Position numbers and translations under genes: made by a program. Below the pieces are notes generated by a model, which saw only the letters and a list, made by a program, of their open reading frames with translations, was not told where the DNA came from and searched no databases. Below, piece by piece: positions 1 through 6,649 of a DNA stretch of 19,562 nt. Source of the DNA: Alphaproteobacteria bacterium UBA6038 (GTDB lineage: Bacteria; Pseudomonadota; Alphaproteobacteria; Micropepsales; Micropepsaceae); assembly GCA_002429315.1 (NCBI GenBank), contig DIZC01000012.1, forward strand, positions 1 to 19,562, written 5' to 3'. Numbering within the stretch: position 1 is the stretch's first letter; every line of letters begins with the position of its first letter.

Positions 1-94
1 GGGGGGGGGGGGGTGTTTTTTTTTGGGGGGGGGGGGGGAGCCCCCCCCCCCCCCCACCCCCCCGCCCCCCGCCGGGCCCCCCCCCCCCCCCCCC
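1..94. other. Low-complexity homopolymer contig end (probable artefact)
   Basis: Positions 1-38 are almost pure G interrupted by a T run (16-24). From 41 to about 94 the sequence is almost pure C with isolated A or G. A G block followed by a C block is self-complementary, as in a fold-back of low-quality reads. Poly-G is the typical no-signal output of two-colour Illumina chemistry. Translated in the frame of the next gene it gives only glycines and prolines. I treat it as assembly or sequencing artefact rather than genome; where true sequence begins is uncertain, probably near 95-105. Confidence 0.8.
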
Positions 95-262
95 GCCGTT
101 GACGCAATGCGCCGCCGCCGCGCCCCTGCGATTTTCGGCGGCGGCCTGCTTATCGCGCTGCTCGCCGCCATTCCATTGGTCAATTTCGTCGCCCCACTTT
201 TCGGCGCCGCGCTGATGGTGCATGAATTCAAGCGCTACGCCCGAGAGGACCTGCCGGCATGA
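95..262 (+). CDS. EI24/CysZ-family membrane protein, 3' fragment
   Basis: Only the last ~55 residues are readable, because the upstream part is lost in the homopolymer contig end. The fragment has a basic stretch (RRRR), a long hydrophobic segment, and the phrase IPLVNFVAPLFGAALMVHEF. This resembles the final transmembrane helix and tail of EI24 (etoposide-induced 2.4)/CysZ-like inner-membrane proteins, where an IP-x-x-N-x-x-AP-x-x-G-A-A-M-VH pattern is usual. CysZ proteins import sulfate for cysteine synthesis, but many alphaproteobacterial EI24 proteins have no proven substrate. The stop codon at 260-262 overlaps the ATG of the next gene (ATGA), so the two are probably co-translated. The family call rests on a short motif and is moderately secure; the function is not shown. 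Confidence 0.6.
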   Translation, partial: AVDAMRRRRAPAIFGGGLLIALLAAIPLVNFVAPLFGAALMVHEFKRYAREDLPA

Positions 263-612
263 AACTGCGCGCCCTGACTCTCCTGTTCCTGTGCGGCCTG
301 GCAGCGTGTTCCGCGCCGGCCAATCAGGTTCCATTGCCGTCCGCGCCGCCGGTCGGCGAGCCGGGCAACATCACCGGCATGGACGCTTCGCGGATACGCG
401 TCGCCTTCGGCGCGCCGCAGTTCGTGCGCAAGGACGGCCAGATCGAAATGTGGCGCTACGACGGCGTCAATTGCAAAGCCTTTTTCTTCTTGTATCCGAA
501 CGGAACGTCGCTCGCGGTGAAGCACGTGGAGACCTTGCCGCACGCCGCCAACGAGGCCGCGGATTCGAACTGCCTCCAGGGCCTGCTCAGCCGCGCGAAG
601 GCGGTTTCCTGA
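259..612 (+). CDS. Small predicted lipoprotein of unknown function
   Basis: A 117-residue protein beginning with a lipoprotein signal peptide: a basic start (MKLR), a hydrophobic core, and the lipobox LAAC with the acylated cysteine at residue 17. The mature part opens with a Pro/Ala-rich linker. It continues with a compact domain containing AFGAPQFVRKDGQIEMWRYD and FFFLYPNG, a pattern similar to small SmpA/OmlA-like (BamE-type) lipoproteins, but too short for a firm family call. Two further cysteines (residues 72 and 104 approximately) could form a disulfide. It starts inside the stop of the EI24 gene (ATGA) and its 3' end overlaps the end of convergent nth by 26 bp. It probably acts in the periplasm, anchored to a membrane. 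I do not recognise a specific function. Confidence 0.75.
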   Translation: MKLRALTLLFLCGLAACSAPANQVPLPSAPPVGEPGNITGMDASRIRVAFGAPQFVRKDGQIEMWRYDGVNCKAFFFLYPNGTSLAVKHVETLPHAANEAADSNCLQGLLSRAKAVS

Positions 613-1285
613 TGTACGGCTTCGTGCTTGAAAGCTCCGGCTCCTTCGTCTTGTCCTTGTAGCGGCAGAGGTCGCGCACCACGCACACCGGGCATTTCGG
701 CTTGCGGGCCACGCAGGTGTAGCGCCCGTGCAGAATCAGCCAGTGGTGCGCGTGCAGGCGATATTCGTCCGGCACCACCCGTTCGAGGCCGCGCTCGACG
801 TCGAACGGCGTCTTTCCCGGCGCGATCTGCGTGCGGTTTGCGACGCGAAAGATATGGGTATCGACGGCAATGGTCGGCTCGCCGAACGCGACATTCAAAA
901 CGACGTTTGCAGTTTTCCGGCCCACGCCCGGCAATGCTTCCAGCGCTTCGCGATCGCGCGGAACCTGTCCCGCATGCGACTCGATCAGCGCCTTCGACAG
1001 CGCGATGACGTTCCTGGCCTTGTTGCGATAGAGGCCGATCGTCTTGATGTGCTCCGTCAGCCGCGCCTCGCCGAGCTTCGCCATCTTTTGCGGCGTGTCG
1101 GCGATACGGAACAGGGGAGCGGTCGCTTTATTGACTCCCTTGTCGGTTGCTTGGGCGGACAGCACGACAGCGACGAGCAGGGTAAATGGATTGCTGTAGA
1201 CGAGCTCGGTTTTGGGCTCCGGCGTGTGCGCCTTCAGCCGCGCGAAGAACGTCTCGATTTCTTTTTTGGTGAACGGCCGCGCCAT
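587..1285 (-). CDS. nth: Endonuclease III (DNA glycosylase/AP lyase)
   Basis: A 232-residue bifunctional glycosylase that removes oxidised pyrimidines from DNA and nicks the abasic site in base-excision repair. The helix-hairpin-helix signature LPGVGRKTA is at residues 118-126, with the Schiff-base lysine at K124. The catalytic aspartate is D142 in AVDTHIFR. Four cysteines spaced C-x6-C-x2-C-x5-C (191, 198, 201, 207) ligate the [4Fe-4S] cluster near the C terminus. Length is slightly above the usual ~210 because of a basic tail after the cluster. It overlaps the convergent lipoprotein gene by 26 bp and is divergent from the glycine-zipper lipoprotein gene, with ~114 bp between them that must hold both promoters. 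All key residues are intact. Confidence 0.96.
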   Translation of the reverse strand: MARPFTKKEIETFFARLKAHTPEPKTELVYSNPFTLLVAVVLSAQATDKGVNKATAPLFRIADTPQKMAKLGEARLTEHIKTIGLYRNKARNVIALSKALIESHAGQVPRDREALEALPGVGRKTANVVLNVAFGEPTIAVDTHIFRVANRTQIAPGKTPFDVERGLERVVPDEYRLHAHHWLILHGRYTCVARKPKCPVCVVRDLCRYKDKTKEPELSSTKPYIRKPPSRG

Positions 1286-1383
1286 GCAGGGGCAGAGGCT
1301 AACGGGCTTGGGTGCTGCGGAAAAGCGTACATCTTCGCAGGCCGGAACGATCGCTCGCGCTTCGCCGTTATGCGTCCGACTGC

Positions 1384-1390
1384 AAAGGAG
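1384..1390 (+). promoter_or_regulatory. Ribosome binding site of the glycine-zipper lipoprotein
   Basis: AAAGGAG lies 9 nt before the ATG at 1400. It fixes the start of the lipoprotein reading frame within a longer open frame that runs antisense to nth. Confidence 0.7.
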
Positions 1391-1399
1391 ACAGTGAGC

Positions 1400-1677
1400 A
1401 TGAAGAGTCTTGTGATCGGGGCAGTGATGGCATCGGCACTGGCATTGGCAGCTTGCGGGACCAATCCGGGCGACCGGGCGGCATCGGGCGCCCTGATCGG
1501 CGCCGGCGCTGGCGCGGCAATTGGTGCGGCCACCGGCAGTCCGGCGACGCCATCGGCGCGGTGAGCGGTGCGGCCATTGGCGCGGTGACGGATCCGTGCA
1601 CCCTCAACCTAGGCGATCCCTGGTGGCGCGAGCATGGCGGCCGTGACGCCTACGAGCGCCGCTGCGGTCATCGCTGA
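1400..1677 (+). pseudogene. Glycine-zipper lipoprotein, interrupted by a -1 frameshift
   Basis: The first frame (1400-1564) encodes MKSLVIGAVMASALALAACG, a lipoprotein signal with lipobox LAAC. It is followed by a Gly/Ala zipper (GALIGAGAGAAIGAATG) and then ends prematurely. The same protein pattern continues in the next frame from about 1545 to the TGA at 1675-1677: GDAIGAVSGAAIGAVTDPCT and then LGDPWWREHGGRDAYERRCG. One missing base around 1536-1549, within CCGGCG-type repeats, accounts for the break. Restoring it gives a continuous ~92-residue glycine-zipper outer-membrane lipoprotein (YMGG/2TM-like). A good ribosome site precedes it and a strong intrinsic terminator follows the second frame, so the whole 278 bp was designed as one gene. 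Whether this is a real mutation or an assembly error cannot be decided here. Confidence 0.75.
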
Positions 1678-1693
1678 TTACGGTAAAGTTTGA

Positions 1694-1728
1694 CGAGGGC
1701 CCGCCGATCCGCGGGCCTTCGGCTTTTT
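1694..1728 (+). terminator. Rho-independent terminator after the glycine-zipper lipoprotein
   Basis: GGCCCGC (1698-1704) pairs perfectly with GCGGGCC (1711-1717) around a 6-nt loop. The stem extends outward by a G-T wobble and three more pairs (CGA 1694-1696 with TCG 1719-1721). A run of five T follows at 1724-1728. It sits 16 bp after the second-frame stop of the lipoprotein, separating it from the DUF2244 gene. Confidence 0.85.
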
Positions 1729-1775
1729 CCGCACCACGCTTTCTCCACTGGCGGGGCGCGACTATCTTTCGGCCC

Positions 1776-2261
1776 ATGAGCGAACGCGACGATCCTGTTT
1801 TTCTTGACGCCGTGCTTCGGCCAAATCCGCCGATGAGTCCTGGCGTGCTGCTTGCTGTTCTGGTTGGGGTCGCAGCAATGAACCTGGGGTTTGGAATCCT
1901 GTTCGTGCTCCGCGGCGCTTGGCCCATTGCTCCGTTCATGGGCGCCGACGTCGCCCTGCTCGCCTGGGCGTTTCATGCCAGCCGCATGGCCGCGCGCGCG
2001 TTCGAGCGGGTGACGCTCACCAGCACGACGCTGTCCGTTGCGCATCATCCTGCAAAGGGACGCACCCGCGAGACGGTGCTCAATCCGTATTGGGTGCGCG
2101 TGCAGCTGGAACAACCGGAAGACATGCCGCGCAAGCTGACCTTGCGGAGCCACGGCCAGTCGGTGCAGGTGGGAAGCTTTCTTGGCCCGCGCGAGCGGCG
2201 ATCGTTCGCCGACGTCTTGAAGGCTGCCCTAGGCGCTGCGCGCGCCTGGCGGCCGGCCTAG
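1776..2261 (+). CDS. DUF2244 domain-containing membrane protein
   Basis: A 161-residue protein matching the DUF2244 pattern: an N-terminal PNPPMSPG, two closely spaced transmembrane helices (residues ~22-42 and ~50-68), then a soluble tail. The tail contains the conserved NPYWVRV, a basic LTLRSHGQSVQVGSFLGP segment and a terminal ERRSFADVLKAAL helix. The family is common in alphaproteobacteria and has no established biochemical role; PH-like folding of the tail is possible but not shown. It begins ~50 bp after the terminator of the previous gene and ends one base before the stop of the convergent dapB. The family call is good; the function is unknown. Confidence 0.85.
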   Translation: MSERDDPVFLDAVLRPNPPMSPGVLLAVLVGVAAMNLGFGILFVLRGAWPIAPFMGADVALLAWAFHASRMAARAFERVTLTSTTLSVAHHPAKGRTRETVLNPYWVRVQLEQPEDMPRKLTLRSHGQSVQVGSFLGPRERRSFADVLKAALGAARAWRPA

Positions 2262-2262
2262 C

Positions 2263-3066
2263 TCAAGCGTTCAGGCCGAGAACGTCCTGCATCGTATAGA
2301 GGCCGGGCGATTTGCCGTGCGCCCAACGCGCAGCGGCGAGCGCCCCGCGGGCGAAGATCGCGCGGTCTTCGGCGGTGTGCGACAGCACGAGGCGCTCCTG
2401 CGGACCGGCGAAGACCACCTGGTGCTCGCCGACAATCGTGCCGCCGCGCAGGCTTGCAAACCCAATTGCGCTGCCAGGGCGTGGGCCGGTGTAGCCATCG
2501 CGGTCACGAAGGCTGTTCTCTTCCAGTGAAATCCCGCGCGCTTGCGCTGCGGCTGCGCCCAGCAAGAGCGCCGTGCCGGACGGCGCGTCCAACTTCTTGC
2601 GGTGGTGCATCTCCAGAATCTCGATGTCGAAATCGGGCAACGCTTTCGCTGCCTGTTTCACCAGCGACGCCAGCAAGGTCACGCCCAGGCTCATATTGCC
2701 GGATTTCACGATCGGAATTTCGCGCGCCGCCGCAGCGATCTCCGACTCCTGTTCGGCCGAAAATCCGGTGGTGCCGATCACGTGCGCGACATGTGCTTGT
2801 GCTGCCAGCTTTGCGAGCTGCACGGAAGCCGCGGGCGCGCTGAAATCCACCACCGCATTGGCCTGGGCGAGAACCGCTTGCGCATCGTCGGTCACCGCCA
2901 CACTCATGGCGGCGCAGGCGGCAAGCTCGCCGGCATCCTTTCCGGCGTCGCTGCTTCCGGGTGCGTCCAGCGCACCGACAAGCCGAAACGCATCGCTCTC
3001 CGAAATCGCGCGCACCACGGCCCGGCCCATACGGCCCGCCGCGCCGGCAACCGCCACGCGGATCAC
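2263..3066 (-). CDS. dapB: 4-hydroxy-tetrahydrodipicolinate reductase
   Basis: DapB reduces 4-hydroxy-tetrahydrodipicolinate with NAD(P)H in the diaminopimelate/lysine pathway, feeding both lysine and peptidoglycan synthesis. I chose the GTG at 3066 (267 residues, normal size). The open frame extends further upstream, but that part runs through the 3' end of the preceding gene and has no family match. Features: the dinucleotide-binding GAAGRMG at 8-14, GTTGFS at 98-103, SGNMSLGV at 122-129, and the active-site block EMHHRKKLDAPSGTA at 152-166 with catalytic H154 and K158. The start codon overlaps the stop of the upstream membrane-protein gene (GTGA), indicating translational coupling. Its stop lies one base from that of the convergent DUF2244 gene. 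All catalytic residues are intact. Confidence 0.95.
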   Translation of the reverse strand: MIRVAVAGAAGRMGRAVVRAISESDAFRLVGALDAPGSSDAGKDAGELAACAAMSVAVTDDAQAVLAQANAVVDFSAPAASVQLAKLAAQAHVAHVIGTTGFSAEQESEIAAAAREIPIVKSGNMSLGVTLLASLVKQAAKALPDFDIEILEMHHRKKLDAPSGTALLLGAAAAQARGISLEENSLRDRDGYTGPRPGSAIGFASLRGGTIVGEHQVVFAGPQERLVLSHTAEDRAIFARGALAAARWAHGKSPGLYTMQDVLGLNA

Positions 3067-4100
3067 GGCCTCACCGTATCGATCAGCCGTTGCGCGAAGG
3101 CTTGGCCGAACCAGGGAATGGCGGGAATGAACACATAAGCGGCAACGCGCACGGCAGTCGTTTGATCGAACGGCCATTCGCGTACGCTTTCGATGCGATG
3201 CTCATAAGCGAGCAGCCCCTGCAATTTTGCTGCCGCCTGCGCATCGTGCGGCGCCTTTGCACATGCTTCCTGAATAGCGGATCGGATCAATTCCAACTCC
3301 GCGTGCTTTGCCTCCCGAATGCGACGATGCACGCGCTCCATCGGCCGCACAAAAATCCAGATCCCCATCGCCGCCGCCAGCAGCAGAATCAGCAAGGTCA
3401 GCGTGTTCATGTTGTTGCCGACGAAGAACAGCAGAATGGCGCCCGCCACGCTGAACCAGATCAATGCGCTGCGCGCCCCATGGCGCCCGATCACGTTGAG
3501 GGATTCGATGCGCAGGAGATCGATAATCAGGCCCTGGTCGATGGAACGCGCCCAGGTCTCGGCGGCGCGAGCGCTGTGCACAATGCCGCGGGCAAAGAGC
3601 GCCGACGTGAAGGCGTTGACGACAACGAACCAAATGAAGCTGGCCGGCTCTGTGGCAATCAGCTCTCGGGGAACAATAAGCAGGCTCGGAACTGCGCCGA
3701 AAAGAGCGCCAACAACCGTCACAATCCGCAGGCGGCGTAATCCTGCCGTGTCATACATCCATTGCCGCTGCGCGCAGTCGGGCATGACAGCGCGCAAGGC
3801 GGCGTTATCGGCGAGATCCCGGTTTCGGACGTAACGCTGCATGCCAAGCGCGACGGAGATGAGAACCGCGAGCGTGAAAGCGGGCCAAATCCCACCGTTC
3901 AAAGTCAAGCCGTGATGTGTCTGAACGAAAGGCGGATTGCGGTCGATCAGCAACGCCAAGGCAAAGCTGCCAATCAATGTCAGGAATACGAGTAGCGTCG
4001 TGACCAGCGTCCCGAACGGCGACCCTGCATAAAGCATCTGCTCGAAAATCCGCCGCTCCGGCGCAAGCGGTGCGGCCAAGGGCAAAGCGGTCTCGCTCAT
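3063..4100 (-). CDS. Uncharacterised polytopic membrane protein
   Basis: A 345-residue protein that I do not recognise. Hydrophobic segments suggest six or seven membrane helices, at about residues 31-52, 71-87, 126-143, 152-172, 210-227, 232-251 and 316-335. A basic, helical cytoplasmic-type stretch (residues 252-300, e.g. RPMERVHRRIREAKHAELEL) lies between the last two. The C-terminal motif YEHRIESVREWPFDQTT followed by a final helix containing PAIPWFGQA looks conserved in character (Glu-Trp-Pro-Phe-Asp before a last helix) and would make a good search key. There are no catalytic or transporter signatures. It lies 40 bp downstream of grpE and overlaps the dapB start by 4 nt (GTGA), so it is expressed with dapB and probably with hrcA-grpE. 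A cytosol-facing regulatory or scaffolding role is possible but unsupported. Confidence 0.8.
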   Translation of the reverse strand: MSETALPLAAPLAPERRIFEQMLYAGSPFGTLVTTLLVFLTLIGSFALALLIDRNPPFVQTHHGLTLNGGIWPAFTLAVLISVALGMQRYVRNRDLADNAALRAVMPDCAQRQWMYDTAGLRRLRIVTVVGALFGAVPSLLIVPRELIATEPASFIWFVVVNAFTSALFARGIVHSARAAETWARSIDQGLIIDLLRIESLNVIGRHGARSALIWFSVAGAILLFFVGNNMNTLTLLILLLAAAMGIWIFVRPMERVHRRIREAKHAELELIRSAIQEACAKAPHDAQAAAKLQGLLAYEHRIESVREWPFDQTTAVRVAAYVFIPAIPWFGQAFAQRLIDTVRP

Positions 4101-4140
4101 GCGGCCAAGCTTTGCGCTCGCCCGCTTGCTTGTCGAGGGG

Positions 4141-4707
4141 TCAGGCTTGGGTATTCGCGGTTTCGGAGGCGGGCTCGCGGCGCGCCACCGTTACCATGGC
4201 AGGCCGCAGCAGGCGATCGCCGATCACGTACCCGGTCTGCACCACATTCATGATGGTGCCAGGCGGCTTGCCTTCGCCCGCCACTTCCGCGATGGCCTGA
4301 TGGAAATTGGGATCGAACTTCCCGTCGGAGGTGTCGATCGGCTTCACGCCGTGACGCTCCAGTGTCGCGAGCAGCTGCCGCTCGGTGGCCTCGACGCCCT
4401 CGATCACCGCCTTCACCTGTGGAGATGCGCTCTCCCGCGCATCCGCCGGACAGGCGTCGATGGCGCGAGCGAAATTGTCCGCCACGGCGAGGATATCTCG
4501 GGCGAATTTTGCGATGGCGTATTGTGAGGCGTCCAGCCTCTCCCGTTCGGCACGGCGCCTGGTGTTTTCCGTGTCCGCCAAGGCGCGCAGCAGCCGATCC
4601 TTCAGCTCGGCACTCTCGGCTTTGAGAACCGAGATTTCGTCGCCTTCGCCGAGGCCGGTATCGTTCGCCGGCTGGTTTTCCGGCATGTAGTCCTGGTTGT
4701 CGCTCAT
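4141..4707 (-). CDS. grpE: Nucleotide exchange factor GrpE
   Basis: GrpE (188 residues) releases ADP from DnaK and so drives the Hsp70 folding cycle in the cytoplasm. The acidic, disordered N terminus is followed by the long coiled-coil helix with heptad-like spacing (residues ~24-115). The C-terminal beta-wing domain carries the family signatures FDPNFHQAI (131-139) and VVQTGYVIGDRLLRPAMVTV (155-174). Length is typical. It is 15 bp downstream of hrcA in the same direction, the classical heat-shock pairing, so transcription is probably shared. dnaK and dnaJ are not in this window. The start ATG at 4707 gives the expected N terminus. Confidence 0.96.
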   Translation of the reverse strand: MSDNQDYMPENQPANDTGLGEGDEISVLKAESAELKDRLLRALADTENTRRRAERERLDASQYAIAKFARDILAVADNFARAIDACPADARESASPQVKAVIEGVEATERQLLATLERHGVKPIDTSDGKFDPNFHQAIAEVAGEGKPPGTIMNVVQTGYVIGDRLLRPAMVTVARREPASETANTQA

Positions 4708-4722
4708 CGCTCTTTCAACGTT

Positions 4723-5814
4723 TCAGCCGAGCAATCGGCCCACCACTTTGGCGGTGTGGTCGACCATAGGAATGATGCGGGCGTAGTTCAGCCGGGTCGG
4801 CCCGAGCACCCCGATGACCCCGATCATCTTGCCCTGCGCGTTCGCGTAAGGCGCCGCCACGATGGACGATCCCGACAGGCTGAACAGCCGGTTTTCGGAG
4901 CCGATGAAGATTTTCACGCCATCGCCTTGCTCGGCCAATTCGAGCAGGCGGATCAGTTCGTTCTTGCGCTCGATGTCCTCGAACAGCATGCGCACGCGCG
5001 CGAGATCCGTCTGTGCCTCGACGCTGTCCAGCAGGTGCGACGTTCCGCGTACGATCAGCACTTTGTTTTCGTCGTTCCTCTCCGGATGACTGGTGATCGC
5101 GAGAGTCGCGAGGCCTTCCGCAACCACCTTTGCCGTCAGTCTGTCGACTTCGGCGCGCTCGCCTTCGAGCTCAGCCAGGATTTCGACGCGCGCCGTCTCC
5201 AGGGTTCGACCGCGCAGCCGCGCGTTCAGGTAATTGGATGCTTCCGTCAGTGCGGAAATCGGCAGGCCGGGTGGGATATTGATGAGTCGGTTCTCGACTT
5301 GGCCGTCCTCCGTCACGATCACGACCAGCGCCCGCCCCGACGTGACGCCGACGAACTCGACGTGCTTGAGCGCGCTTTCCTGTTTGGGCGCGACCACCAG
5401 CCCCGCACAGCGCGACAATCCCGACAGCATCATGGTGGCTTGCGTGAGCACGTCCTCAAGCCCGCGCGGCTGACCGGTGATGCGCGCTTCGATGGCGGCG
5501 CGCTCGCCCGGAGACAGCTCGCCGATCTCGAGCAATCCATCGACGAACAGCCGCAGGCCTTTTTCGGTGGGGACCCGCCCGGCGCTGGTGTGCGGCGAAT
5601 ACAGCAGCCCCAGCGTCTCCAGATCGGCCATGACGTTTCGAATGGAGGCCGGCGAGAGCGAATGCGGCAGCCGCTGCGAAAGCGTGCGTGAGCCGACCGG
5701 CTCGCCGGAGGTCAGGTACGCATCCACCAGGTGGCGCAGGATTTCGCGCGGGCGCTCGTCCAACTCTCCCGCGAACATGCGCGCCTGGGTGTTGTCGATC
5801 GTGGTGCCGCCCAA
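4723..5814 (-). CDS. hrcA: Heat-inducible transcription repressor HrcA
   Basis: HrcA represses class I heat-shock genes (typically groESL) by binding the CIRCE operator, with GroEL assisting its folding. The 363-residue reading has an N-terminal winged helix: LDERPREILRHLVDAYL at 18-34, the conserved GEPVGSRTLS at 37-46, SPASIRNVMADLETLGLL at 54-71 and TSAGRVPTEKG at 76-86. A GAF-like dimerisation region follows. The family's closing block (GVIGVLGPTRLNYARIIPMV) is present near the C terminus. I use the TTG at 5814 because AGGAG lies 7 nt before it; the first ATG, at 5778, has no ribosome site and would remove 12 residues. No CIRCE inverted repeat is visible upstream, so autoregulation by CIRCE is not supported here. 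Confidence 0.94.
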   Translation of the reverse strand: MGGTTIDNTQARMFAGELDERPREILRHLVDAYLTSGEPVGSRTLSQRLPHSLSPASIRNVMADLETLGLLYSPHTSAGRVPTEKGLRLFVDGLLEIGELSPGERAAIEARITGQPRGLEDVLTQATMMLSGLSRCAGLVVAPKQESALKHVEFVGVTSGRALVVIVTEDGQVENRLINIPPGLPISALTEASNYLNARLRGRTLETARVEILAELEGERAEVDRLTAKVVAEGLATLAITSHPERNDENKVLIVRGTSHLLDSVEAQTDLARVRMLFEDIERKNELIRLLELAEQGDGVKIFIGSENRLFSLSGSSIVAAPYANAQGKMIGVIGVLGPTRLNYARIIPMVDHTAKVVGRLLG

Positions 5815-5821
5815 AGGCTTG

Positions 5822-5826
5822 CTCCT
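5822..5826 (-). promoter_or_regulatory. Ribosome binding site deciding the hrcA TTG start
   Basis: On the minus strand AGGAG ends 7 nt before the TTG at 5814. The alternative ATG at 5778 is preceded by no purine-rich site, so this element favours the non-ATG start. Confidence 0.6.
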
Positions 5827-5935
5827 GAGGCCCTGCTGGGCCGTTTTTCCGCAGGCCTAGTCTCACGCGCATTGCAGCGCCGGGCCCGGCAAGGCTAGGT
5901 AGCGGCAGAGACCGCCAACTTCAAGGTATCAAATC

Positions 5936-6649
5936 ATGCGCCCGTCCAAGCGCGCGCCGGACGAGATGCGGCCCGTCACTCTCGAACGCGGCTTCGCCAA
6001 GCACGCAGAGGGCTCTTGTCTGGTGAAGTTCGGCGATACGCACGTGCTTGTCAGCGCGAGCCTCGAGGAGAAAGCACCCCCGTTCCTCAAGGGCAGCGGC
6101 AAGGGCTGGGTCACGGCGGAATACGGCATGCTGCCGCGGGCCACGCACGAGCGCACACGGCGCGAGGCGGCACAGGGCAAGCAGTCGGGCCGGACGCTGG
6201 AGATTCAGCGCCTGATTGGCCGATCGCTGCGGGCGGTCGTGGATTTGAGCGCGCTGGGCGAGCGGCAGATTGTGCTCGATTGCGACGTGGTGCAGGCCGA
6301 CGGCGGCACGCGCACCGCCTCGATCACCGGCGGCTTTGTGGCGCTCTCCCAATGCCTGGATTTCATGAAAAAGACCGGCATGCTGACCAAGCCCGCACTC
6401 AAGGATCATGTCGCCGCGGTGTCGTGCGGGATTTATCGCGGCGAGGCGGTGCTTGATTTGGATTACGCCGAAGACTCCTCCGCCGAAACCGACGTCAATT
6501 TCGTGCTCACCGGTTCCGGAGGCCTGGTGGAAGTGCAGGGCACCGCGGAAGGCGCTCCGTTCACGGAAGAACAGTTTGCCGACTTGTTGCGGTTGGCCCG
6601 CAAGGGCGTGACCGAGCTTGTGCGCCTGCAGAAGGAAGCCGTTGCATGA
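5936..6649 (+). CDS. rph: Ribonuclease PH
   Basis: A 237-residue phosphorolytic 3'-5' exoribonuclease that trims tRNA 3' ends using phosphate and releasing nucleoside diphosphates. It matches the family almost end to end: MRPSKRAPDEMRPV at the start, LKGSGKGWVTAEYGMLPRAT at 51-70, the phosphate-binding GKQSGRT (R86) at 81-87, IQRLIGRSLRAVVDL at 90-104, DCDVVQADGGTRTASITG at 115-132 and the C-terminal VEVQGTAEGAPFTEEQF region. AAGG lies 9 nt before the ATG. It is divergent from hrcA with ~120 bp between starts, and its stop overlaps the rdgB start (ATGA), heading an rph-rdgB-hemW operon. Residues known to be needed for phosphorolysis appear intact. Confidence 0.96.
   Translation: MRPSKRAPDEMRPVTLERGFAKHAEGSCLVKFGDTHVLVSASLEEKAPPFLKGSGKGWVTAEYGMLPRATHERTRREAAQGKQSGRTLEIQRLIGRSLRAVVDLSALGERQIVLDCDVVQADGGTRTASITGGFVALSQCLDFMKKTGMLTKPALKDHVAAVSCGIYRGEAVLDLDYAEDSSAETDVNFVLTGSGGLVEVQGTAEGAPFTEEQFADLLRLARKGVTELVRLQKEAVA

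Noticed and set aside
5815..5935. CIRCE operator or sigma-32 promoter for hrcA
   Set aside because: No TTAGCACTC-N9-GAGTGCTAA-like repeat is present. A CTTGAAG on the minus strand (5919-5925) resembles a sigma-32 -35 box, but no matching -10 follows at proper spacing.
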